64,000 nucleotides of DNA. Source: Aliishimia ponticola. GTDB taxonomy: Bacteria; Pseudomonadota; Alphaproteobacteria; Rhodobacterales; Rhodobacteraceae. Position numbers and translations under genes: made by a program. Within the stretch, counting starts at the first letter, position 1. Each line of letters starts with the position of its first letter. Positions 31,923 to 39,575 of this stretch are shown here, in pieces. The notes under the pieces were generated by a model. It was given only the letters and a program-made list of their open reading frames with translations. It searched no databases and was not told where the DNA came from. The DNA lies in the NCBI RefSeq assembly GCF_004803475.1, contig NZ_SRKY01000001.1, forward strand, positions 124,001 through 188,000, read 5' to 3'.

Positions 31923-32867
31923 CTAGGCATCCCGCGCGGGGCCAAGCGTATCGGCTTTGACCGCGCCACGTTCCCCCATCGGGGCCGGTGCGCCGGTCGT
32001 CGTATCAATGCTCGTCTGATGTTCCATTTCGGCGTTCACCTTTGCTCCGATCAGCACAACAAAGACCGAAATCCACATCCACATCATCAGGATGATGACG
32101 CCAGCGATTGCGCCGAAGCTCTTATTGTAGTCGGCGAAATTCTCTACGTATACGGTGAACGCGCCAGAGGCCGCGACCCACAGGATGCAGGCCAGCACCG
32201 CCCCGTAGGACACCCAGTTCCATTTCGGGTTCGCGCGCGACGGGCCAAAGCGGTAGAGGATCGACAATCCGGCAATCGTCATACCGGCCAGCACAACCCA
32301 GCGCCCGATGCGCGTGATGGCTTCGCTGACTGTGCCAAGGTCAAGAAAGGCGAGAAGGACAGGGATGCCAAGGATCGCGGCAAGCCCCAGCACAACACCA
32401 AGGATGATCAGTGCAGTCAGGCCCAGGACCTGAAGGTTCTTGGCGACAAAGCCGCGCGCTTCGTCTTCGTCATAGACCACATTCAGCCCATCACACAGCA
32501 CGTTCACGCCGCGTGACGCGGACCACAGCGCCAGCCCGACAGACACAAGCAACGCCAGTTCCAACTCTTGCGAGGTGGCGACTGACGTTGCCTGTTCTGT
32601 CATGATTTCAAGGACATCCCCGGGAACCACGCCGCGCAGCGATTCAAGCTCCGCCACGACGGTTTCGCGGTCGAGGATCAGCCCGGCGATGGCGAGGATC
32701 GCGGTGATCGCCGGGAAGATGGCCAACAGGCCAAAGAACGCGACGCCCGCGGAGACGAGGCTGAGTTGGTCCTCGCCGATCCGCTTCCAAACGCGCGCAC
32801 CGATATCCAGCCACCCCGATGCGGGGATTTGGGTCGGGCGGCGGGCGGCGCGTCCGCGTCCGATCAC
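31923..32867 (-). CDS. YihY/virulence factor BrkB family membrane protein
   Basis: A 314-residue protein with six transmembrane helices and the family motifs: SLVSAGVAFFGLLAIFPAITAI in helix 1, a SxSRGVNxLxxGLNxxY block (SASRGVNVLCDGLNVVYDED) and RFGPSRANPKWNWVSYGAVLA. YihY proteins were once called RNase BN in error; their function in the envelope is not settled. The start is GTG at 32867, overlapping the DUF3618 stop as GTGA. The neighbours suggest stress- or envelope-related expression. Confidence 0.88.
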   Translation of the reverse strand: MIGRGRAARRPTQIPASGWLDIGARVWKRIGEDQLSLVSAGVAFFGLLAIFPAITAILAIAGLILDRETVVAELESLRGVVPGDVLEIMTEQATSVATSQELELALLVSVGLALWSASRGVNVLCDGLNVVYDEDEARGFVAKNLQVLGLTALIILGVVLGLAAILGIPVLLAFLDLGTVSEAITRIGRWVVLAGMTIAGLSILYRFGPSRANPKWNWVSYGAVLACILWVAASGAFTVYVENFADYNKSFGAIAGVIILMMWMWISVFVVLIGAKVNAEMEHQTSIDTTTGAPAPMGERGAVKADTLGPARDA

Positions 32868-33628
32868 CGGCTCGACTCGTTCAGGTCGGCAATGACGGCG
32901 GTGCGGTCGCGGCCACTGACCTTGGAAAGCTCATCCTCCAGCACGGCATCAGCTTCGGCAAAGGCGCTTTCGCGGTCATGGTCATTGTTGCGCTTCCACA
33001 TGATCGCGCCAGCCACGGCGGCCCCAACGGCAAGGGCGATACCGCCCACGACCAGCGGGTTTTCCTGCACGAAATCCGTGCCGCGCCGTGTGGCGTCACG
33101 CCCCTTGGTTGCGGCGGCTTCGGCAGTGGCGATGGCTTTCTCGCGCGCGGCAATGACGCGGGCGCGGGCCTCTTCGCTAAGCTCTTCGGTGCCTTCCGCG
33201 ATGCGGGCGCGCATGTCACGCGCCTGATGGCGCAGTTTGCTCAGTTCGATCTGAGCTTTCTCGAAGGTTCCGGGATGCGTTGTCATCTGTTCGGTCTCCT
33301 GTGTCTGGGTCTGCGCGGCAGCCTGTGCCGCAGCGGGGGTTATCGGCTCTGGCGGGGCGTCATGGCGGAAGCGCGCGACCGGTTTCTTCGGTGTGCGCAG
33401 CCAGTCCCACCCGGTGCTGATCAGTGTCGTCACGATCGGCTGGGTGCCTGAGCCATTGATGTTCTGTGCCAGCGATTTCACGAAATCCGATCCGCTGGCG
33501 GCGACATGCTGCGTGGCTTCGGCAGCAAGGTTCTGGGGCGTCAGACGTTCGCTCAACGTGCTGAGCGATTGGGTCAGCTCCAGACGGTTTTGCGCCGCTT
33601 CGCGTTGAAGATGCTCAAGATCAGCCAT
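32864..33628 (-). CDS. DUF3618-like / DUF883-like membrane-associated stress protein
   Basis: A 254-residue protein. An N-terminal DUF3618-like helix (DLEHLQREAAQNRLELTQSL) matches the pattern of proteins that accompany phage-holin-family genes. A proline-, alanine- and glutamine-rich linker at about 95-115 follows, then a long charged helix. The C-terminus has a GGIALAVGAAVAGAIMW transmembrane segment preceded by VQENPLVV, as in DUF883/ElaB ribosome- or membrane-anchoring proteins. Function is unknown. It overlaps the holin-family gene by 8 bp and the YihY gene by 4 bp. The two-part composition, with a second start-like MTTHPGTFEKAQ in the middle, suggests a fusion of two small stress proteins. 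Confidence 0.75.
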   Translation of the reverse strand: MADLEHLQREAAQNRLELTQSLSTLSERLTPQNLAAEATQHVAASGSDFVKSLAQNINGSGTQPIVTTLISTGWDWLRTPKKPVARFRHDAPPEPITPAAAQAAAQTQTQETEQMTTHPGTFEKAQIELSKLRHQARDMRARIAEGTEELSEEARARVIAAREKAIATAEAAATKGRDATRRGTDFVQENPLVVGGIALAVGAAVAGAIMWKRNNDHDRESAFAEADAVLEDELSKVSGRDRTAVIADLNESSR

Positions 33629-34016
33629 GGGCGTGCTCCCGGATTGCGTGGGCGTCGCGGCGCATACTTGCCATTGCCTTGGTCGGGGCCAGGCTGGAGG
33701 CGCGCAGATCGCTCATCGCCTTCATCACAAGAAGAACGGCGACCAGCCCGAAGACCGCGCAGACGATCAGCGCAGCCGCCGTGGCGGACAGGCCCCAGGC
33801 GATCAGCAGCGTCACCAAGGTGCCCGCCAGCAGATTGAGGCTGATCATCGCCATCACGGCAGCGGCCAGCATCAGGCCGATAGCCAAGGCGGCACGAGAC
33901 AGGTTCTCGCCAATCTCGGCCTTGGCAAGCTGCACTTCCGATTGGGCGAGCCCTGCGCTTTGGCGCAGGACATCGACCAGCACGGCCAGCGTGCTTCTGG
34001 GATCGCGATCGCTCAT
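33621..34016 (-). CDS. Phage-holin-family (YqjE-like) membrane protein
   Basis: A 131-residue protein with a short amphipathic N-terminus (TLAVLVDVLRQSAGLAQSEVQLAKAEI) and two adjoining transmembrane helices at about 42-66 and 70-97. It ends in a basic tail. This matches the Phage_holin_3_6/YqjE family, which despite the name is usually chromosomal and stress-linked. In many proteobacteria YqjE-type genes sit beside ElaB/DUF883 and DUF3618 genes, exactly as here. ATGA and 8-bp overlaps link it to both neighbours. There are no phage genes nearby, so this is not a prophage remnant. Confidence 0.82.
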   Translation of the reverse strand: MSDRDPRSTLAVLVDVLRQSAGLAQSEVQLAKAEIGENLSRAALAIGLMLAAAVMAMISLNLLAGTLVTLLIAWGLSATAAALIVCAVFGLVAVLLVMKAMSDLRASSLAPTKAMASMRRDAHAIREHAHG

Positions 34017-34429
34017 GACCGGTCCCCATTGTCGGCCATCATACGGGCGACGGCATAGCCCAGCAGGGCCGCGCCGCCGACGAAGACCACCGGATTGCGC
34101 TTGGCAAAACCGGATACGTCGCGGCCAAGCTGGCCCAAATCCTTGTCGCGGATCGCATCAGCCGCATCGGCAAGGCCCGCGGCCAGTTGCCCGAAGGAGC
34201 GTTCCTGAAAAGACCCGTCCCGCAGCGAAGACGCCGCATTGCGCAGCGTGCTGGAGGCGCGGTCAACGGAACTTGCGATCTGGTCGGCGGTGGCGTCGGC
34301 TTGGGCCTGCGCGGAGCTTGCAATGCTCGACACGCCATCCTTGAGGCTCTTGGCCGTGGTTTCCGCCGCGTTTGCTGTTTCGTTCACAACCTCATCGAGG
34401 CGCTCGGCTTTGGTATCGGACTTTGTCAT
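34013..34429 (-). CDS. ElaB/DUF883-like small helical protein with C-terminal membrane anchor
   Basis: A 138-residue protein with a long alanine-, serine- and glutamine-rich helix (about 10-75) resembling late-embryogenesis or apolipoprotein-like repeats. A second helix and a terminal hydrophobic segment (RNPVVFVGGAALLGYAVARMM) follow, as in ElaB/YqjD-type proteins that tether to the inner membrane. Function is unknown; homologues with this layout are induced in stationary phase. It is the first gene of the five-gene minus-strand set. It lies 80 bp after the PRC-barrel gene, with a hairpin between, and may be reached by read-through from that gene's EcfG promoter. Confidence 0.72.
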   Translation of the reverse strand: MTKSDTKAERLDEVVNETANAAETTAKSLKDGVSSIASSAQAQADATADQIASSVDRASSTLRNAASSLRDGSFQERSFGQLAAGLADAADAIRDKDLGQLGRDVSGFAKRNPVVFVGGAALLGYAVARMMADNGDRS

Positions 34430-34459
34430 GGGGGTATCCTTCCTCGGGTGCAGGTGTGC

Positions 34460-34492
34460 AGGGAAACCCCGGAACGCGCAGGCGCTCCGGGG
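34460..34492 (-). terminator. Hairpin between PRC-barrel gene and the holin-family operon
   Basis: CCCCGGA (34467-34473) pairs with TCCGGGG (34486-34492), with an inner CGC/GCG pair set. On the minus strand it is followed by TTTCCC. It is probably a partial terminator between the two transcription units. Confidence 0.5.
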
Positions 34493-34509
34493 GTAGGGGG
34501 AAGAGAGGG

Positions 34510-35031
34510 TTAGTCGAACATGCCCTCGGTCATGTCTTCGCGGTCGGTCAGCGCGTCTTTCGACAGGCCGGTCACGAACACGACGTCATCATAGTCGTCG
34601 CCTTCCTGAACCATCGCATATTCCGCCGGCTTCAGCATGACATGCTTGTCACCGATATCGAGGAACCCGCCGACTTCGGCGATGACGCCAATCATCTGGC
34701 CGTTGCTGTCAAGAACAACGTCCTTGATCTCGCCGATGCGGTTCCATTCGGGATTGATCTCGGAAAATTCGACTTCCGCATCCCATTTGTAGCCTTCCGT
34801 CGTGGCCGCCGTATACACGTCGCCGCCGGTCAGGGCGCTGGTGCGGATCATGCCGCCATAATTCATGGCGTTGGTGTCGGCCATTTCGGTTTCGCCGAGC
34901 TGAGTGCTGGTGCTGCTCAGATTGCTGGAATAGTTGGAGTCGTCTTCCATCTCCGTCTCCGCTGCAGAGTGGCTGTCTGCCAGCGCGCCGGTGCCGATGA
35001 GAAGGGTGGATGCGATAAGAACATGTTTCAT
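34510..35031 (-). CDS. Exported PRC-barrel domain protein
   Basis: A 173-residue protein with a signal peptide (MKHVLIASTLLIGTGALADS, cleavage near residue 19). A low-complexity acidic and serine-rich stretch at about 20-50 follows. A PRC-barrel domain starts at about 60 (MIRTSALTGGDVYTA) and includes the typical IGEIKDVVLDSNGQMIGVIAEVGGFLDIGDK. Exported PRC-barrel proteins are common stress-induced proteins in Rhizobiales and Rhodobacterales; their ligands are unknown. The start at 35031 follows AAGGAGG and an EcfG promoter on this strand. The upstream-extended frame was rejected because it would begin before the promoter. Confidence 0.88.
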   Translation of the reverse strand: MKHVLIASTLLIGTGALADSHSAAETEMEDDSNYSSNLSSTSTQLGETEMADTNAMNYGGMIRTSALTGGDVYTAATTEGYKWDAEVEFSEINPEWNRIGEIKDVVLDSNGQMIGVIAEVGGFLDIGDKHVMLKPAEYAMVQEGDDYDDVVFVTGLSKDALTDREDMTEGMFD

Positions 35032-35080
35032 GGTCTGACCTCCTTTTGCAGTGTTCAGCGTGATTGCTGTATGTCCAGTC

Positions 35081-35105
35081 AACGAAGCGCGGGACGGATG
35101 GTTCC
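35081..35105 (-). promoter_or_regulatory. EcfG-type promoter on the minus strand (GGAAC-N16-CGTT)
   Basis: On the plus strand this reads AACG at 35081-35084, 16 bp, then GTTCC at 35101-35105. On the minus strand it is GGAAC-N16-CGTT, 49 bp before the PRC-barrel start. Confidence 0.88.
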
Positions 35106-35194
35106 GAAAATTTTTCCCGTCATGCGCGTTGACGCGGCGTGAACTTGCGCAGGGGCAAGGGCGGGTCAAAGGGCACGCAAAGCGCATGCAAAAA

Positions 35195-35219
35195 GGGCCG
35201 GACGTTGCGGTCCGGCCCT
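35195..35219 (-). terminator. Bidirectional rho-independent terminator after tcuB
   Basis: GGGCCGGAC (35195-35203) and GTCCGGCCC (35210-35218) form a perfect 9-bp stem. The minus-strand transcript continues into TTTTTGC after it, and the plus strand into TGTTTTT. It ends the tcuR-tcuA-tcuB-like operon. Confidence 0.88.
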
Positions 35220-35242
35220 GTTTTTCGATCTGCGTATGTGCG

Positions 35243-36316
35243 TTAAGGCGTTGTTTTTCTGACCCTTTGCGCGTCGCGGGTCAGCGCGGCAAGGCGGTAG
35301 AACCCATGCGCCATCTTGGTGAAAGGCGTCAGCAGGAAGAACGCCAGAACCGCCCCCAGATGCAGCACCAAAAGCGCGGGCATCGCGGCGGTCTCGCCCA
35401 GCCCGTAGAGCAGCAGACCGCTTAGCGCGACGAACCCCAGAAGGCCGATGAACCCGATTTCCCCGCCCCAGGCATGGGCGGCGCCCAGATGCCGGTCCGA
35501 TTTCAGTTTCAGGCGGATCATCTCGAAACAGCCGACCACCAGCAGCACGCCGCCGGACAGGCCCAAGAGTTTGGGCAGCGACAGCAACCCATAGGGGGCG
35601 GGTATGTCGAAGCCGTAATGCATCACTGTCGCCACGCTGGTGGAGGCAAAGCACAGCAGGAACCCATACATCACCGCCTGATGGACCGCGCGGCGGGCTT
35701 GGGTAAAGCGGTCTTCATCCTCGAAGTTGCAGCCATCGCCATGCCCGCCCGACAGGTTGCGCATGTTCGCGGCGGCGCCAAAGGCCTGAACCAGATCCGA
35801 CAGGCGCAGCCGTTCGCCGCCCGTCGCCCGCCAATATCGGCGCAGGCTCAGGCCAAGACTGGCCAACGGGAACAGGAAGGCCGGCAGGAAGATCGCCACC
35901 ATGGCATTATGCGACAGCACCGCATAGAACCCGTCGCCGCCCATGCTGGCCAAGGCCTGCGCGGCCCAGAACAGCAGGGCAAAGCCCAGCACGGTTGCAA
36001 CGGCGATCATCACGCCGCTTTTCTGAAAGGCCCGCGCCGCCGATTGCGGAAATGCGAACTCTTCCCAACTGTCCTGGCGGACATTGGCAAGCGCTTGCGG
36101 CAGGTTCAGTTCGAATTCGTGGGGCGCGGTGTATTGGCAGGCGTAATAGCACCCCCGGCAGTTGTGGCACAGATTGGCCAGTTGCGTCAGGTCGCCATCG
36201 GAAAAGGCGCGTTCCGCATGAAGCGCCGGAAAGACAGAGCAATACCCCTCGCAATAACGGCAGGCATTGCAGATTTCGGCCTGACGGCGCGCTTCGGCGA
36301 GCAATTCAGTTTGCAT
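35243..36316 (-). CDS. tcuB: TcuB/CitB-type iron-sulfur membrane protein
   Basis: The protein has 357 residues. The N-terminus has two 4Fe-4S motifs, C16-X2-C19-X2-C22-X3-C26 (CNACRYCEGYC) and C50-X2-C53-X2-C56-X3-C60. These are followed by about six transmembrane helices with histidines that could bind heme b. This is the TcuB (tricarballylate utilisation B) layout. In Salmonella TcuB reoxidises the FADH2 of tricarballylate dehydrogenase TcuA and passes electrons to the quinone pool. The start at 36316 overlaps tcuA by 11 bp; the longer frame begins inside tcuA and was rejected. A strong terminator follows the stop. Confidence 0.88.
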   Translation of the reverse strand: MQTELLAEARRQAEICNACRYCEGYCSVFPALHAERAFSDGDLTQLANLCHNCRGCYYACQYTAPHEFELNLPQALANVRQDSWEEFAFPQSAARAFQKSGVMIAVATVLGFALLFWAAQALASMGGDGFYAVLSHNAMVAIFLPAFLFPLASLGLSLRRYWRATGGERLRLSDLVQAFGAAANMRNLSGGHGDGCNFEDEDRFTQARRAVHQAVMYGFLLCFASTSVATVMHYGFDIPAPYGLLSLPKLLGLSGGVLLVVGCFEMIRLKLKSDRHLGAAHAWGGEIGFIGLLGFVALSGLLLYGLGETAAMPALLVLHLGAVLAFFLLTPFTKMAHGFYRLAALTRDAQRVRKTTP

Positions 36317-37715
36317 GGGCTGCGGCCTCCTTGCCGGCGATACGTCCAAATACGGTGCCAATGGTCATGCCGAACCCGGCCAGATAGCCTTGGCCAAGGA
36401 TCGACCCGGCCATGGTTTCACCTGCCGCCCAAAGGTTCGTCACCGGGCGGTTCCCGATGGAGCATTGCGCATTCTCGTCCACCTTCAGACCCAGATAGGT
36501 AAAGGTGACGCCGGTGCGCAGCGAATAGCCATAAAACGGCGGATCGGTGATGGGGCGCGCCCAGTTGGTCTTGGGCGGCGTCAACCCGGTGGTGGACACC
36601 CCATCCAGTTCCGTCGGATGGAACCCCGATATGTCGCCGCAGGCTGCATTGAATTCCGCCACCGTGGCGCGCAGCTTTTCGGGGGGCAGGTCCATCTTCA
36701 CGGCAAGTTCTTCCAGCGTGTCGGCCTTGATCGGCGGGAAGACCGAGGGCATGAACAGTTTCAGCGATTTGGCGTCGATGATGACATAGCCGACCTGATC
36801 GGGCTGCGCGGCGACGAGACGGCCCCAGATCGCATAGCGCTTGGGCCAGACATCCTCTCCCTCGTCATAAAAACGTTCGGCCTGATTGTTGACGACGATG
36901 GAAAACGGCACGCAGTCCAGCCGCGTGACGATGCCGCCATCGAATTTCGGTGCGCGCCCGTCAATGGCGACCGCGTGGCATTGGGTCGGATCGCCCACCT
37001 GTTCGATCCCCTGATCCAGCAGATCGGCCAGCACGACCCCGCGATTATAGGGCGTGCCACGGATCAGGAAGTTCTTCGCCGCCGGGCCCCAAGCGCGGGC
37101 CAGCCAATCCGTATCCGCCTGAAACCCGCCCGCGGCGACGACGACCGATGTGGGGCTAAGGCGGTGTGTTTCGCCGTTCTGGGTATAGGTGATGGACGCG
37201 ACGCGGTTGTCGTCGAGCTCCAGATGGGTGACGGCGGCCTCGTATTCGACCTGCACGCCAAGCCCCTGGGCCGTGCGGTAATAGGCGTTGACCAGCCCCT
37301 TGCCACCGCCAAGGAAAAAGGCGTTCGTCCGGGCAAGCGACAAGGTGCCCGACAGCGATGGCTGAAAGCGCACGCCGTGATCCTGCATCCATGGCAGGCA
37401 TTCTTCCGATGTTCGGATCGCCAGCCGCGCCAGCCCCTCATCGGTTTTGCCATCCGTCACCTTGAGCAGGTCCGACAGGTATTCCTCTTCGGTGTAGGAT
37501 TCGACCAGCGGACCAAGCGGGCCGTGATGCATGCAGCGGAAATTGCGGGTGTGGCGGGAGTTGCCGCCGCGATAGGGCTTGGGCGCGGTTTCAAGGATCA
37601 GAACCCGTGCCCCGGCCTCCGCCGCCGTGATCGCCGCGCATAGCCCGGCATTGCCGCCGCCAATCACGACGAGATCCCATGTTTGCTCAGAGGCTTTCAC
37701 TTTTGGCCCTTTCAT
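36306..37715 (-). CDS. tcuA: FAD-dependent tricarballylate dehydrogenase TcuA
   Basis: A 469-residue flavoprotein of the fumarate reductase/succinate dehydrogenase family. The FAD motif is LVVIGGGNAGLCAAITAAE near residue 15. The TcuA-typical block PYRGGNSRHTRNFRCMHHGP comes early, and the C-terminal FAD-closing segment is NLWAAGETMAGSILGQGYLAGFG. TcuA oxidises tricarballylate to cis-aconitate, which enters the TCA cycle. It overlaps the regulator gene by 4 bp (ATGA) and tcuB by 11 bp, forming a three-gene operon. Close relatives act on other tricarboxylates or dicarboxylates, so the substrate is probable, not certain. Confidence 0.88.
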   Translation of the reverse strand: MKGPKVKASEQTWDLVVIGGGNAGLCAAITAAEAGARVLILETAPKPYRGGNSRHTRNFRCMHHGPLGPLVESYTEEEYLSDLLKVTDGKTDEGLARLAIRTSEECLPWMQDHGVRFQPSLSGTLSLARTNAFFLGGGKGLVNAYYRTAQGLGVQVEYEAAVTHLELDDNRVASITYTQNGETHRLSPTSVVVAAGGFQADTDWLARAWGPAAKNFLIRGTPYNRGVVLADLLDQGIEQVGDPTQCHAVAIDGRAPKFDGGIVTRLDCVPFSIVVNNQAERFYDEGEDVWPKRYAIWGRLVAAQPDQVGYVIIDAKSLKLFMPSVFPPIKADTLEELAVKMDLPPEKLRATVAEFNAACGDISGFHPTELDGVSTTGLTPPKTNWARPITDPPFYGYSLRTGVTFTYLGLKVDENAQCSIGNRPVTNLWAAGETMAGSILGQGYLAGFGMTIGTVFGRIAGKEAAAHAN

Positions 37716-38440
37716 TCGTCATCTTCCGTACCACGTTCGCGTTCGCGCAGGGTGCGGATGCGCAGCCGTTGCGAGGCTTCGATATGTGCGCGCATCGCTG
37801 CCTCGGCCGCCGCGCCATCGCGTGCCGCCATCGCGTCAAGCACGCGGCGATGTTCGTCATCCGCCGCTTCCGCCCGGGCGCTGTCCGACAGCATGGTCGG
37901 CCCCAGGATCATCATCGCTTTTTGCAGCGATCCCATGGATTTGGACAGGAACCGGTTCTTTGCCGCATCCAGCAGCGTGGCGTGGAACACCCGGTTGAGC
38001 CGCGCCGCTTCCTTGGGATCGCCGGTCGCGGCAAGCCGGTCATGCAGCGCTGCGAGTTCTTCCAACTCGATATCGGAGGCCGCCCGCGCCGCCAGCCGCG
38101 CCGCCGTGCCTTCCAGAACCGCGCGCATCTCGTAAAGTTCCATCACCTCGGGGTAATCCAGCCGCCGCACGGTCGCGCCGGTGCGCGGGACATGGGCCAC
38201 AAGCCCGTCGGCCTCCAGCTGGCGGATCGCCTCGCGCACGGGGGTCCGGCTGACACCAAGGCGCTGGGCCAGTTCGGTTTCGCGCAAACGATCCCCGGGC
38301 AGCAGGCTGCCCTCGCGGATTTCGGACAGCATTTGCCGATAGGCCGAGTTGCCCTGCGGACCGGTCTGAGGACCCGCCACAGGGTCGGTCTGTGTGCCGC
38401 TATGTGTGCCGGTCTTGGGGCTGTCATCCGGGTCGATCAT
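37712..38440 (-). CDS. GntR-family (FCD domain) transcriptional regulator of the tcu-like genes
   Basis: A 242-residue FadR-subfamily GntR protein. The winged helix spans about 30-95 (LPGDRLRETELAQRLGVSRTPVREAIRQLEADGLV) and an FCD effector domain about 100-235, with metal- or acid-binding histidines expected in LNRVFHATLL and DDEHRRVLDA. The first 30 residues are a threonine-, glycine- and glutamine-rich leader of low complexity. It is the first gene before tcuA, so it is probably an autoregulated repressor induced by its tricarboxylate. Salmonella uses a LysR-type TcuR instead, so this is a different regulator in the same position. The start at 38440 avoids running through the divergent gene's promoter. 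Confidence 0.83.
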   Translation of the reverse strand: MIDPDDSPKTGTHSGTQTDPVAGPQTGPQGNSAYRQMLSEIREGSLLPGDRLRETELAQRLGVSRTPVREAIRQLEADGLVAHVPRTGATVRRLDYPEVMELYEMRAVLEGTAARLAARAASDIELEELAALHDRLAATGDPKEAARLNRVFHATLLDAAKNRFLSKSMGSLQKAMMILGPTMLSDSARAEAADDEHRRVLDAMAARDGAAAEAAMRAHIEASQRLRIRTLRERERGTEDDE

Positions 38441-38460
38441 TATCGGTCCTTGCAAATTGC

Positions 38461-38485
38461 ATACAGGTGGATACAAGTGCGTACA
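38461..38485. promoter_or_regulatory. Three phased RTACA repeats in the GntR-abrB divergent region
   Basis: ATACA at 38461-38465, ATACA at 38471-38475 and GTACA at 38481-38485 recur with an exact 10-bp period between the divergent starts at 38440 and 38514. Same-face phasing suggests cooperative binding, most simply by the adjacent GntR regulator. GntR/FCD operators usually contain TGTA/TACA half-sites, which these match. Confidence 0.55.
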
Positions 38486-38513
38486 TAGGCTGTCAACAAG
38501 GAAGAAACGCGTC

Positions 38514-39575
38514 ATGTCGTCCCCCTCACTTTCCCGCTCTGTCTGGCAAAGACGCGCCCTGACACTCGCACTGGCCGCGGCGGGGGCGGGGCTGTTCTGG
38601 TGGTTGCATTTGCCGCTGCCGTTCCTGTTCGGACCGATGGCGGCGTGCCTGATCGCGGCGCTGGCGCATGTGCCGATCCAAGGCTTCGGGCAGGTCTCTG
38701 TCGCGGCGCGCACGATTTTGGGGGTGGCGGTCGGGGCCTCCATCACACCGGCCCTGTTCGCGGAGCTGCCGCGCATGGCGATGTCAGTGGCGCTGGTGCC
38801 CCTGTTCATCGCGCTTATCGGATGCATCGGCGTGCCGTTTTTCCGCCGGATCTGGGGCTTTGACGCGCCCACCGCCTATTACGCGGCGATGCCGGGCGGG
38901 TTGCAGGACATGGTGATCTTCGGCAGCGAAGCGGGCGGCGATCCACGTGCGCTGTCGCTGGTCCATGCGACGCGGGTGCTGATCATCGTGACACTGGCGC
39001 CGGTCTTCCTGACCTCTGTCTATGGCGCGGGGCTGACCAACCCGATTGGCGCGCCTGTCAGCGAAGTGCCCGCGATGGAGCTTGCGCTGATGGTTGCGGC
39101 GGCGCTGATCGGCTGGAAGGGCGGGGAGCGGATCGGCCTTTTCGGCGCGTCCATCCTTGGGCCGATGATCGTGACGGCGGCGCTGTCACTGGCGGGGCTG
39201 ATCCATATCCGCCCCCCGCGTGAGGCGATCCTGTTCGCGCAGTTCTTCATCGGCTGTGGGATCGGCGTGCAGTTTCTGGGCGTCACATGGTCGGAACTGA
39301 CGCGGGTCGTGGCGGCGGGTGTCGCCTATGTCCTTGTGCTGGCGCTGCTTGCGGCAGGCTTCACCGTCTTCGTGTCCAACCTTGGGCTGGGCGATCCGGT
39401 GGATGCCTTCCTTGCCTTCGCGCCCGGCGGTCAGGCAGAGATGACGGTTCTGGCCATCGTGTCCGGCGCGGACCTTGGCTTTGTCATCACACACCACCTG
39501 ACCCGGATCGTGCTGGTGATCGTCGGCGCACCGCTGGTGGCCGGGATCATTCGGCGGCGAAGACCTCTGGATTGA
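38514..39575 (+). CDS. AbrB family membrane protein (putative transporter)
   Basis: A 353-residue protein with about ten to eleven transmembrane helices. It has the duplicated AbrB-family motif: LPFLFGPMAACLIAAL early, AMPGGLQDMVIFGSEAGGDP mid-way, LGPMIVTAALSLAGL, and FAPGGQAEMTVLAIVSGADLGFVITHHLTRI near the end. The family (PF05145) is often mis-named ammonia monooxygenase. It has been proposed to transport carboxylates or related compounds, and such genes often sit beside TcuAB or Tct genes. The start at 38514 was chosen because the longer frame begins inside the divergent regulator. Its end overlaps the dehydrogenase gene tail-to-tail by 29 bp. Confidence 0.85.
   Translation: MSSPSLSRSVWQRRALTLALAAAGAGLFWWLHLPLPFLFGPMAACLIAALAHVPIQGFGQVSVAARTILGVAVGASITPALFAELPRMAMSVALVPLFIALIGCIGVPFFRRIWGFDAPTAYYAAMPGGLQDMVIFGSEAGGDPRALSLVHATRVLIIVTLAPVFLTSVYGAGLTNPIGAPVSEVPAMELALMVAAALIGWKGGERIGLFGASILGPMIVTAALSLAGLIHIRPPREAILFAQFFIGCGIGVQFLGVTWSELTRVVAAGVAYVLVLALLAAGFTVFVSNLGLGDPVDAFLAFAPGGQAEMTVLAIVSGADLGFVITHHLTRIVLVIVGAPLVAGIIRRRRPLD

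Noticed and set aside
33621-34016. Holin-family gene as evidence of a prophage
   Set aside because: YqjE-like chromosomal proteins carry this family name. No integrase, capsid or lysis genes are near, and the neighbours are stress genes.
34469-34475. GGAAC near the ElaB-like gene as an EcfG promoter
   Set aside because: No CGTT follows at 16-17 bp, it is on the wrong strand for the gene, and the bases belong to a hairpin.
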